14,973 bases of DNA, taken from positions 1 to 14,973 of the forward strand of contig JAITGW010000178.1 in the NCBI GenBank assembly GCA_031280325.1, given 5' to 3'. This document shows, piece by piece, positions 1 to 6,262 of the stretch; position 1 is the first letter of the stretch, and each line of letters starts with the position of its first letter. The notes beneath the pieces are model-generated. The model searched no databases and was not told where the DNA came from. It saw only the letters and a program-made list of their open reading frames with translations. Source of the DNA: Oscillospiraceae bacterium (GTDB taxonomy: Bacteria > Bacillota > Clostridia > Oscillospirales > Oscillospiraceae). Both the position numbers and the translations under genes were made by a program.

Positions 1-570
1 CCGCGCCGCCGCGCACTTTGTCTGGGACGCGAGCGCGAACTCGTCAAGCTCCCCGCGCGTGATGTTCCATCTGTCGCAGATATTCTCTGCGGTGATTCCC
101 ATGTGATAGTTGTTAAACGCGTCGGTCAGACCATCGTTTACCATGGTGTCGACGAGCTTTGCGTTGCCCATGCGCGCGCCGTAGCGCGCCGTCGGATCGG
201 CATAGGGTGCCGCGGACATATTTTCAGTCCCTCCGCACAGGATAATCTCGGCGTCGCCGGACGCGATTGCGCGGCCGGCCTCGATAACGCTTTTCATGCC
301 GGAGCCGCATACCATGCCGACGGTGTACGCGGGGGTTTCGATCGGAAGTCCCGCGCCGAGCGCGACCTGGCGCGCGACGTTCTGCCCGAGACCCGCGGTG
401 AGGATGCAGCCGAACATAAGCTCGTCCACATTTTCGGGAGCGACGCCGGCGCGCGACAGGGCCTCTTTCGCGGCGATTGCGCCGAGCTTTGCGGCCGGAG
501 TGTCCCTGAGCGCGCCGCCGAAGGATCCGATTGCCGTGCGCACGGCTGACACAAGATAGATTTCTCTCAT
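1..570 (-). CDS. thlA: Acetyl-CoA C-acetyltransferase (thiolase), N-terminal part, cut by window edge
   Basis: Condenses two acetyl-CoA to acetoacetyl-CoA in the cytoplasm, the first step of clostridial butyrate or butanol synthesis, or runs in reverse in beta-oxidation. The visible 190 residues start [19 protein letters not shown], the standard thiolase opening. The nucleophilic cysteine is Cys88 in VCGSGMKSV, followed by a GGTENMS segment and an [10 protein letters not shown] segment. Family members have about 390 residues, so roughly half is present; the C-terminal catalytic His and Cys lie outside. The start is set by GGAGG at 577-581, six bases before the ATG. The gene has its own promoter (690-718) with a Rex-like operator, which fits NADH-responsive fermentation. 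The family is certain; the biosynthetic rather than degradative role is inferred. The gene symbol is by analogy. Confidence 0.93.
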   Translation of the reverse strand, partial: MREIYLVSAVRTAIGSFGGALRDTPAAKLGAIAAKEALSRAGVAPENVDELMFGCILTAGLGQNVARQVALGAGLPIETPAYTVGMVCGSGMKSVIEAGRAIASGDAEIILCGGTENMSAAPYADPTARYGARMGNAKLVDTMVNDGLTDAFNNYHMGITAENICDRWNITRGELDEFALASQTKCAAAR

Positions 571-672
571 TGTTTTCCTCCAAAGATAGATTTCAGAACC
601 GGAGAACCGCCGCGGCTATACGAAGCTGCCGAAAATCCGCAGACATACGGGGTATGCGGCGGCGGACGGTCT

Positions 673-690
673 TTGTTTACAGTGTCACAA
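673..690. promoter_or_regulatory. Rex-like operator over the thiolase transcription start
   Basis: The 18-bp sequence TTGTTTACAGTGTCACAA has the Rex architecture TTGTTAA-N4-TTAACAA. The left half matches 6 of 7 bases and the right half 5 of 7. It abuts the -10 box and covers the predicted start site, a classic repressor position. Rex (NADH/NAD+ sensor) is known to control thiolase and other butyrate-pathway genes in clostridia. Assigning it here is inference from sequence match, position and gene function. Confidence 0.6.
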
Positions 691-718
691 CTATACGACA
701 CCTGGGAGGAAAAGTCAA
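690..718 (-). promoter_or_regulatory. Sigma-A promoter of the thiolase gene
   Basis: On the minus strand, TTGACT (713-718) and TATAGT (690-695) are separated by exactly 17 bp. This predicts a start near position 683 and a leader of about 110 nt before the thiolase ATG at 570. Confidence 0.8.
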
Positions 719-743
719 CCTATAGTTTTGCTTTTTGAAGCGG

Positions 744-1772
744 TTAAAAGCTTACGTCATCGTCGGAGAAGCCGACGCCGGTGTAGTACGCGCGCAAAAT
801 ATCGCGCCAGGCCAGACCTTGCTTTGCCATAAGATTCGCTCCGTACTGGCTCATGCCGACGCCGTGACCGCTGCCGGAGGTCGTCATGACGATTTCGTCG
901 CCGAAGATCACGGATACCGCGGTGGAGCGCAGGGAGAATATACGCCGCAGCTCGGCGCCCGGAATCGAGACGCCGCCGACGCGCAGCGCTTCCAGCCGCC
1001 CGGCGGGATCGAAGGACATATCGGCGTTCCATTTTGACACGTCGTCGGGGAATTTTGCCTCCGGATAAGCCTTTGTGACGGTTTCAATAAAATCCGAAAC
1101 GGAAACCGTGACAGATGAGACGAGATTCGGGACGTCCGCCTCCGTCTCCGGTGTGCTCACGGAGCGCAGATACAGATAATCTCCGCCCCATACCGAAAAG
1201 CAGTCCTCGGTGCTGCCGAAGCTTGACGCGTGGAACGCCGCGAGAATCGGCGCTGAGGCGTATGTGATATACACGCCGTCGCTCGCGTCCGCAGCGTCCG
1301 CGATTTTATTCATGTTTGTGACGTAGCTGTCCCCCCATTTTTCGCGCAGAGCAGCTTCGTCCTTGAACGCAAGGCAGCAGGAGGAGCTTGTACATACGTC
1401 CGCGTCGTCATGGCGGCCGTATCCCGGCTGCATGTGGTACAGCACATATGTACGTATGGCGCACGCCTGGGCGGAGAGAGCCTCCGGCTCGAAATTTGCG
1501 GGCATTTCTCCGGCGACGGCGCTTATAAGATAATCCCGCATGGAGATTTCCGTAACCGTATCGCCGTTTTTCAGGCGCACGACGAACTTATCGTCGGCGA
1601 TCCCCGCCGGAACCGGGCGGAGCGTCTCCGAGGGAGGGGAAGAGGCTGCGGCGCTCGCCGCCGGATAAGCCGCGGGCGGCGTATTCGCCGGGGGCACCGC
1701 GATCACGGCTAGAATTGAGAGCGCGGCGGCGAAAAGCGTCAGCGCGAGAGCGGTGAGAAGCGTTTTTTTCAT
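744..1772 (-). CDS. spoIID: SpoIID/LytB-type sporulation lytic transglycosylase
   Basis: SpoIID cleaves peptidoglycan glycan strands at the septum during engulfment, together with SpoIIP and SpoIIM. The product is 342 aa. A hydrophobic anchor at about residues 4-26 is followed by a low-complexity Pro/Ala linker (27-58). The catalytic domain contains RDYLISAVAGEMP with the expected catalytic Glu89, QACAIRTYV, a Cys-rich DVCTSSSCC stretch (127-133, the family's metal-binding region), FHASSFGSTED with His181, and near the C-terminus GSGHGVGMSQYGA. An in-frame extension upstream to 1934 exists. I chose 1772 because AGAGGT lies just upstream and the signal anchor begins there. It is divergent from the membrane protein at 1894. 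No SpoIIP or SpoIIM partner is in view. Family assignment is firm; the sporulation role is inferred from SpoIID-like length and motifs. Confidence 0.9.
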   Translation of the reverse strand: MKKTLLTALALTLFAAALSILAVIAVPPANTPPAAYPAASAAASSPPSETLRPVPAGIADDKFVVRLKNGDTVTEISMRDYLISAVAGEMPANFEPEALSAQACAIRTYVLYHMQPGYGRHDDADVCTSSSCCLAFKDEAALREKWGDSYVTNMNKIADAADASDGVYITYASAPILAAFHASSFGSTEDCFSVWGGDYLYLRSVSTPETEADVPNLVSSVTVSVSDFIETVTKAYPEAKFPDDVSKWNADMSFDPAGRLEALRVGGVSIPGAELRRIFSLRSTAVSVIFGDEIVMTTSGSGHGVGMSQYGANLMAKQGLAWRDILRAYYTGVGFSDDDVSF

Positions 1773-1789
1773 GGCGGTACCTCTTTTGT

Positions 1790-1817
1790 TTGACTTTGGA
1801 TGTTTTTGTAGTATAAT
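1790..1817 (+). promoter_or_regulatory. Sigma-A promoter of the membrane-protein gene
   Basis: TTGACT (1790-1795) and a perfect TATAAT (1812-1817) are separated by 16 bp. The start would be near 1824, giving a leader of about 70 nt that includes the hairpin at 1831-1855. Confidence 0.75.
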
Positions 1818-1830
1818 TATTTGCAAGCTG

Positions 1831-1855
1831 CTTGTCGGATTGCGCGTCAGACAAG
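1831..1855 (+). other. Hairpin in the 5' leader of the membrane-protein gene
   Basis: CTTGTC (1831-1836) pairs with GACAAG (1850-1855). Inside, after one mismatch, GAT (1838-1840) pairs with GTC (1846-1848), closing a 5-base loop. No U-tract follows, so it is not an intrinsic terminator. Its role is unknown. Confidence 0.4.
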
Positions 1856-1893
1856 ATGTGGTAATGTATTCATACGAAAGAGGGTCGCCTTTT

Positions 1894-2757
1894 ATGCGTA
1901 AAATTGCGCTTGCCTCAACAATGTGTCTTGTCACTGCCGCTGCCGCCGGGTTTGCAATGCGCCGCAGCCAGCTTCACTCCGTGTTCGAGGCGGAGAGCGG
2001 GCTTGCCGTTTCGGGCGCCGTGACGACGACCATTATCCTTGGCTATTGCGCGCTTATTTTTGCGTGCGCGCTGACGTTTTCCATAATGCTATCGCGCCGC
2101 GTCAAGCCCGGAGAGGGGTATCGCCGGATGTTCCGCGGCGCGGACGCGTCCGCCGCCGTTGTGTCGCTGATGTGCTTCGGCGTGATGTGCTGGTGCGCGT
2201 TTTCGCTGTGGCGCCAGTCCGGCGCGCTGCTCCGCCCGGGCAACATGATCAAGGAGGAGCTTTCGCGCGGGCGCCTGCTGCGCGGGATGAGCGTTCTGTG
2301 CTTTTTGTCCGGGATCGCGTTCACGGTTGTGGAATTTGCGGCGGGCGCGCGCCGCGCCGATGGACTGGCAAAGCTTTTTGCGTTTATGCCGGAGCTTTTT
2401 TGCACTGTCTGGCTCATTGAGCTTTACCGCGCGAATCAGACGAATCCTGAGCTTTTGACGTTCGGCTTTTCCGCCGCCGCGATCGTGTGCGCCGCGATGA
2501 GCTTTTATTACACTGCGGGCGCGGTGTTTTCAAAAAACCACCCGGGGCGCGCCGCGTTTTTCCATATATGCGGGGTGTTCCTCTGCGCCGTCGCGCTGGC
2601 GGATTTTTCCTCTCTGACGGAAAGTCTGCTGTACGGCGCGATTTTGGCGCGGCTGCTTGTGAATTTCATGCGGCTGACGGCGCAAAGTCATGTCCCGGAA
2701 TCTGTAAATACGGCCCCCGGAACGGAGGCAATTGAGTCTTCGCCAAAAGACTATTGA
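1894..2757 (+). CDS. Unrecognised multi-pass membrane protein (about 8 transmembrane segments)
   Basis: I do not recognise the family. The product is 287 aa. Hydrophobic stretches lie at about residues 3-22, 41-65, 84-104, 129-149, 160-178, 188-212, 220-238 and 243-262, followed by a polar C-terminal tail of about 25 residues. Loops are rich in Arg/Lys (SRRVKPGEGYRR, RRADGLAK), suggesting cytoplasmic sides. No catalytic motif is evident, though several segments carry Cys and Met. The open frame extends upstream to 1753, but that passes through the promoter at 1790-1817. The ATG at 1894 has AAAGAGGG at 1877-1884, nine bases upstream. It is divergent from spoIID, and a separate promoter for the next gene overlaps its stop codon. 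Real gene: likely. Function: unknown. Confidence 0.75.
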   Translation: MRKIALASTMCLVTAAAAGFAMRRSQLHSVFEAESGLAVSGAVTTTIILGYCALIFACALTFSIMLSRRVKPGEGYRRMFRGADASAAVVSLMCFGVMCWCAFSLWRQSGALLRPGNMIKEELSRGRLLRGMSVLCFLSGIAFTVVEFAAGARRADGLAKLFAFMPELFCTVWLIELYRANQTNPELLTFGFSAAAIVCAAMSFYYTAGAVFSKNHPGRAAFFHICGVFLCAVALADFSSLTESLLYGAILARLLVNFMRLTAQSHVPESVNTAPGTEAIESSPKDY

Positions 2758-2782
2758 GATTTCGGGCGGCGCGTGGTAAAAT
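2754..2782 (+). promoter_or_regulatory. Promoter of the SDR gene
   Basis: TTGAGA (2754-2759), 17 bp, then TAAAAT (2777-2782), with TGG directly before the -10 (extended -10 type). The -35 overlaps the stop codon of the upstream gene. The 13-mer GCGTGGTAAAATG recurs at the ABC-F promoter. Confidence 0.6.
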
Positions 2783-2807
2783 GCAAGAAATTTTTTTGGA
2801 GGATATT

Positions 2808-3764
2808 ATGCAACACTCAATGCAAAGCCTTGAAGGCAAAACAGCGTTTATTACAGGCGGCGCGAGCGGAATCGGACTCGGCATCGCGAAGGCCGCCCAC
2901 AAAGAGGGAATGAACATCGTCATTGCCGACCTGCGGCAGACCGCGATTGACGAAGCGCTGGGCTGCTTCTCCGACCGCGCAATGGGCATAAAACTCGACG
3001 TCAGCGACCGCGGCGCATATCGGGCGGCGGCGGACGAGGCCGCAGCGAAGTTCGGAAACATTCATCTGCTTGTAAACAACGCGGGAATCGGCGGCGCGCA
3101 CGCTCCGCTCTGGGAGGTCAGCACGAAGGATACGGATTTTGCGCTGCGCGTGAATATTCTGGGCGTTCTGAACGGAATCCAGGAGATCGTTCCGCGTATG
3201 CTTGCGCACGGCGAGGGAGGATTTGTCGTCAGCACGGCGAGCAAGGCGGCCCTCATCCCTGTGCCTAACTGCGGTCTGTACAATCTTACCAAGCAGGCGG
3301 TAATCGGGATTATGGAAACTCTGCGCTGCGACCTGCCGGAGGGATACAGCGCCGCCGTGCTTTGTCCCGGCCCGTTTAAGTCAAGTCTTGGAACCTCCGG
3401 ACGCGAGGTGCAGGAGGAGCTGCTGGGAGAAAAGCTGCCGCCGATGGCTCCGCCCGTGCAGAAAGACGGCGGGGACGCGCCGCCGCCGTTTGCTTTCCCG
3501 GCTGATATTGATTTTTCCCGCATTGAGCGCACGATTGAAGAGGCGGGCGAGCGCGTGATTCGCGGAATAAAAAACAACGACATGTATATTCTCACTCACT
3601 CTGAGTTTAAGGCGGGCTATAAGGAGCGCACAGAGGCAATTCTCCGCGCGTTCCCGGATGAAGAGCCGTATGACGGCTTTGCAAAGGTGTTCGGCTTTCT
3701 TGCGCGCAACCCTGTGTTCGGACAGCAAAAGCAGGTTCCGGCGTTCCCGGGGCACGGGAAATAG
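2808..3764 (+). CDS. Short-chain dehydrogenase/reductase (classical SDR, C-terminally extended)
   Basis: A cytoplasmic NAD(P)(H)-dependent oxidoreductase of 318 aa; the substrate cannot be told. The Rossmann cofactor motif TGGASGIG is at residues 16-23. Asp42 (ADLRQ) at the end of the second strand would favour NAD(H). NNAG is at 90-93, the catalytic Asn is probably Asn116, Ser145 is the likely catalytic serine, and YNLTK gives Tyr158 and Lys162. Classical SDRs have about 250 residues. This one carries an inserted Pro-rich loop after the PGPFKSSL segment and a C-terminal extension containing GIKNNDMYILTHSEF, a pattern I associate with a broad group of poorly characterised SDRs. The start at 2808 is supported by GGAGG at 2798-2802; the frame is open upstream to 2754. 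It is followed by a strong terminator and appears to be monocistronic. Confidence 0.88.
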   Translation: MQHSMQSLEGKTAFITGGASGIGLGIAKAAHKEGMNIVIADLRQTAIDEALGCFSDRAMGIKLDVSDRGAYRAAADEAAAKFGNIHLLVNNAGIGGAHAPLWEVSTKDTDFALRVNILGVLNGIQEIVPRMLAHGEGGFVVSTASKAALIPVPNCGLYNLTKQAVIGIMETLRCDLPEGYSAAVLCPGPFKSSLGTSGREVQEELLGEKLPPMAPPVQKDGGDAPPPFAFPADIDFSRIERTIEEAGERVIRGIKNNDMYILTHSEFKAGYKERTEAILRAFPDEEPYDGFAKVFGFLARNPVFGQQKQVPAFPGHGK

Positions 3765-3786
3765 TCAAAAATTTGCATAAGATGAG

Positions 3787-3814
3787 GAGGAGGCTTTTTG
3801 CCTCCTCTTTTTTT
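3787..3814 (+). terminator. Intrinsic terminator after the SDR gene
   Basis: GAGGAGGC (3787-3794), loop TTTTT, GCCTCCTC (3800-3807): a perfect 8-bp stem followed by seven T (3808-3814). It lies 22 bases after the SDR stop and just before the convergent LysM gene ends. Confidence 0.93.
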
Positions 3815-3817
3815 CGT

Positions 3818-4993
3818 TTACCGCCCGGCGGCTTTTTCAACGAGCCGCTGCTGATTCGGATCGGGAAGTCCGTCGGCGTGACGGATGCAGTTTGCAAAAT
3901 ACAGGTCGTGGTGTCCCTGGAAGTTGTTGTTTGCGATATAGCTTACGTCATGGGGGTAGAACGACATTGACGCGGCGAGACGCCGCCCGTCAGCCTCTGC
4001 GATTACGGCGCGCGGCGTCCACGTAAATCCGCCGAAAACAGCCTTGGCGGCGGCCGTATCCGCCGCCGTAAGCGGCTCGCAATCCGCGTGACCCGCCCCG
4101 ATTGTTCGCTTAATCTTAAACGTTTTGCCCGTGTCAAAGTCGTGTATGGTGATTACCTTGTCAATCGGCACGACGTACTGCGCCTGCGTCCACCAGTCGA
4201 GATATTCGCCGTATTTTGCCCCGGGCGTCGGCACGACGGGGATGTGATGCCTTGCGATTTTCAGCGGCTGCCCAAGACTCAGTACTGACTCCGTATTCAG
4301 CCCGTTGTCCGACAGAAGCTCCTGCATGGGGATTCCGAACTTCACAGAAACGCGCCAAACGGTGTCGCCGCGCTCGACGCTATATGTTATATACGTTTTT
4401 GTGGGTATTGTCGGCGCGGGAGGCGGAGCCGATGTTGTCGGCGCGCTTTGCTGACCGGGGATTTTCAGGATCTGACCGACGCGCAGATCGTCAAGATCAA
4501 TACCCGAAAAGAGCTTGATCCGCGCCGTGGCGCTGGAATAGCGCAGGGCAAGCTTCCAAAGGGTATCTCCGTCTTGCACCGTGTGCTCAAAATACTCTGC
4601 CGGAACCTTAAGCGAGTCGCCGATATAGATCATGTCGTTTTTCACGCCGTTGAGCGAGCGGATAAATTCAACCTGAGTGCCGAACGCCTCCGCGATTTTG
4701 CCGAGCGTGTCGCCCCGGCGGACGATATAATTAACATAGAGCTTCTCCGCGTTCGACGCGGGCGCGGAGACGACAAGCACTTGCCCGGGCAAAAGCGAGT
4801 CGCTTGCAAGATTGTTCAGGCGGCGCAGCTCGTCTGCCGTCGTGGCGTACAGCCGCGAGATTGTCCAAAGCGAGTCGCCGGATTTTACGGTATATCTGAC
4901 TTCGCCGGCGGAAAGCGCGCTATAGAGCGTTGATGCGGACAGCGCCAGGGCCGCAAGCGCGCCGAAAAGCTTATGTTTCATATGGTTTTTCAT
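3818..4993 (-). CDS. Secreted four-LysM protein with a conserved C-terminal domain of unknown function
   Basis: A 391-aa exported, probably peptidoglycan-bound protein. An N-terminal signal sequence (about 1-30; KHK then a hydrophobic run ending ALSAG) precedes four LysM repeats at about 32-77, 87-131, 136-180 and 202-248. Each has the (S/R/D)GD(S/T)(L/V)-type opening. A Pro/Thr/Ala linker (181-199) separates the third and fourth. Residues about 260-391 form a separate domain with GHADCEPL (301-308), SMSFYPH (342-348), NNNFQGHHDLYF (355-366) and RHADG (371-375). I recall related domains at the end of LysM or other wall-binding proteins of clostridia, without a known activity. An in-frame extension to 5059 exists; I chose 4993 because GAGGTGA lies upstream and the signal peptide starts there. 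Divergent from the SLH gene. LysM calls are certain; enzymatic activity is unknown. Confidence 0.88.
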   Translation of the reverse strand: MKNHMKHKLFGALAALALSASTLYSALSAGEVRYTVKSGDSLWTISRLYATTADELRRLNNLASDSLLPGQVLVVSAPASNAEKLYVNYIVRRGDTLGKIAEAFGTQVEFIRSLNGVKNDMIYIGDSLKVPAEYFEHTVQDGDTLWKLALRYSSATARIKLFSGIDLDDLRVGQILKIPGQQSAPTTSAPPPAPTIPTKTYITYSVERGDTVWRVSVKFGIPMQELLSDNGLNTESVLSLGQPLKIARHHIPVVPTPGAKYGEYLDWWTQAQYVVPIDKVITIHDFDTGKTFKIKRTIGAGHADCEPLTAADTAAAKAVFGGFTWTPRAVIAEADGRRLAASMSFYPHDVSYIANNNFQGHHDLYFANCIRHADGLPDPNQQRLVEKAAGR

Positions 4994-5167
4994 GAAATTC
5001 ACCTCGCGGGTAGTGTTGACGGCAGAGGAGGATTTCAGTTTGGTAATGTTTGCGCGCAAGGTTTAATTTGCGGAGCAATATGTAAATATTTCACAACAGA
5101 GGGAATAAAACCCGATTTCCTGCCAAGAATATTAGTGTCAATACATCAATTCAAGGAGGCGTAACCA
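4994..5167. other. Divergent intergenic region between LysM and SLH genes
   Basis: 174 bp, distinctly more AT-rich than its surroundings. It holds a good ribosome binding site for each gene (GAGGTGA facing left, AAGGAGG at 5153-5159 facing right) and a 10-bp perfect palindrome TTGCGCGCAA at 5050-5059. I could not find a convincing sigma-A promoter with proper spacing on either strand, so one or both genes may use an alternative sigma factor. Confidence 0.5.
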
Positions 5168-6172
5168 ATGAAAAGAATTCCGAAAAAGGCAATGAGGGCG
5201 GCGCTTATCGCGCTTTTGTCAGTCGCCGTGCTTGGCACGTCGGTGACGGCTCTCGCAAACGACACGACAATTGAAATCAGCGACGGTAAAAACAGCGCAC
5301 CCATTGCGGAAAATCTGGAGCTTACGACCTATCGCGGCGTGGAGGCCGCGGGCAAATTCAAGGCGGTTGATCCCGACGGAGACAGCGTGACGTTTGAGAT
5401 CACGGGAATGCCGAAAAAAGGCGCGGCGTCGCTTTGCGAGGGCGGCGGCTTCAGCTATGCGCCGGAGGAGAGCGCGCGCGGCAAGGACAGCTTCACCTAT
5501 GTCGCGGTGGACAGCCGCGGGGCTGTCTCAAAGCCCGCGACAGTGACGGTCAGCATCAAGAAGCAGAACACAAAAATCACCTATTCCGACATGAGCGGCA
5601 ACGACGCGGAATACTCGGCGCTTGTTCTTGCGGAAAACGGCGTGTTCACGGGGGAAAAAATGGGCGGCAAGTATTTCTTCCGCCCGGACGAGGAGGTTTC
5701 GCGCGGGGAGTTTCTTGCAATGTGCATGTCGGTTGCCGGGACAGAGACGCTTGACGGCGTGAGCAGGACAGGATTTTTCGACGATGCGGAGATTCCCATG
5801 TGGGTAAAGCCGTATGTTTCAGCCGCGCTGCTTGGCGGAATGATCAGCGGCTATCGCGACTCGATGGGGCGGCCTGTATTTAACGCGGGCGCCGCGATAA
5901 CGTTCTCGGAGGCGGCCGTTGTGCTGAACAACGCGCTTGGGATAACCGACGTTTACAGCGTCGGCGCGTTCCAGCCGGAGAATCTTGCGGTGCCGGTCTG
6001 GGCTCAGACCGCGTCGGCAAACCTCGTATCGTGCAATATCCTGCCATCCGGACTTGCGGGAGTGTCCGCTGAGGCGATAACGCGCGCGGACGCTGCAAAG
6101 CTTCTCTCGGGGGCGATCGACGTAGTCAACGCACGCGCCGGCGAGAGCGGACTTCTCTCCTGGCTCAAGTAA
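5168..6172 (+). CDS. Secreted S-layer-homology (SLH) protein with an Ig/cadherin-like domain
   Basis: A 334-aa surface protein likely anchored non-covalently to secondary wall polymers through SLH repeats. The signal peptide (KRIPKKAMR, hydrophobic 11-29, cleavage after ALA at about 30) is followed by a beta-sandwich-like domain (about 44-130) with AVDPDGDSVTFEI and the repeat-type sequence DSFTYVAVDSRG, as in bacterial Ig/cadherin-like modules. Three SLH-like units follow at about 137-190, 205-258 and 275-318, with markers FRPDEEVSRGEFLAM, FFDDAEIPMWVKPYVSAA and ITRADAAKLL. The start is supported by AAGGAGG at 5153-5159, eight bases upstream. It is divergent from the LysM protein, so the pair may form a cell-wall unit. 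No enzymatic domain is visible; a structural or S-layer-associated role is inferred. Confidence 0.88.
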   Translation: MKRIPKKAMRAALIALLSVAVLGTSVTALANDTTIEISDGKNSAPIAENLELTTYRGVEAAGKFKAVDPDGDSVTFEITGMPKKGAASLCEGGGFSYAPEESARGKDSFTYVAVDSRGAVSKPATVTVSIKKQNTKITYSDMSGNDAEYSALVLAENGVFTGEKMGGKYFFRPDEEVSRGEFLAMCMSVAGTETLDGVSRTGFFDDAEIPMWVKPYVSAALLGGMISGYRDSMGRPVFNAGAAITFSEAAVVLNNALGITDVYSVGAFQPENLAVPVWAQTASANLVSCNILPSGLAGVSAEAITRADAAKLLSGAIDVVNARAGESGLLSWLK

Positions 6173-6178
6173 GACGCA

Positions 6179-6213
6179 AGCGGCTGAACTCAGGTTCAGC
6201 CGCTGCATATTTT
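6179..6213 (+). terminator. Probable terminator after the SLH gene
   Basis: GCGGCTGAAC (6180-6189), loop TCAG, GTTCAGCCGC (6194-6203): a perfect 10-bp stem, extended to 11 by A6179-T6204. The following tract GCATATTTT is only partly U-rich, so termination may be incomplete. It begins 7 bases after the stop codon and lies between convergent genes. Confidence 0.7.
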
Positions 6214-6262
6214 GAGAAAGGGTGCGCCCGAGCCTTTGCAAAAGCTGCGGACGCGTCCGCGT

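Noticed and set aside
103..583. Open frames on both strands overlapping the thiolase
   Set aside because: The true frame is the uninterrupted minus-strand thiolase running off the edge. The others have low-complexity Arg/Ala-rich translations typical of shadows in GC-rich DNA.
1863..1870. Sigma-E-like -10 (AATACATT on the minus strand) upstream of spoIID
   Set aside because: It resembles CATACAnT, but no acceptable -35 lies 13-15 bases upstream. Attractive by function, unsupported by sequence.
1773..1934. Upstream in-frame extension of spoIID (54 extra residues)
   Set aside because: It precedes a clear signal anchor, lacks a ribosome binding site and overlaps the start of the divergent gene.
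2754..2807. Upstream in-frame start for the SDR gene at 2754
   Set aside because: It would lie inside the predicted promoter and has no ribosome binding site; GGAGG directly precedes 2808.
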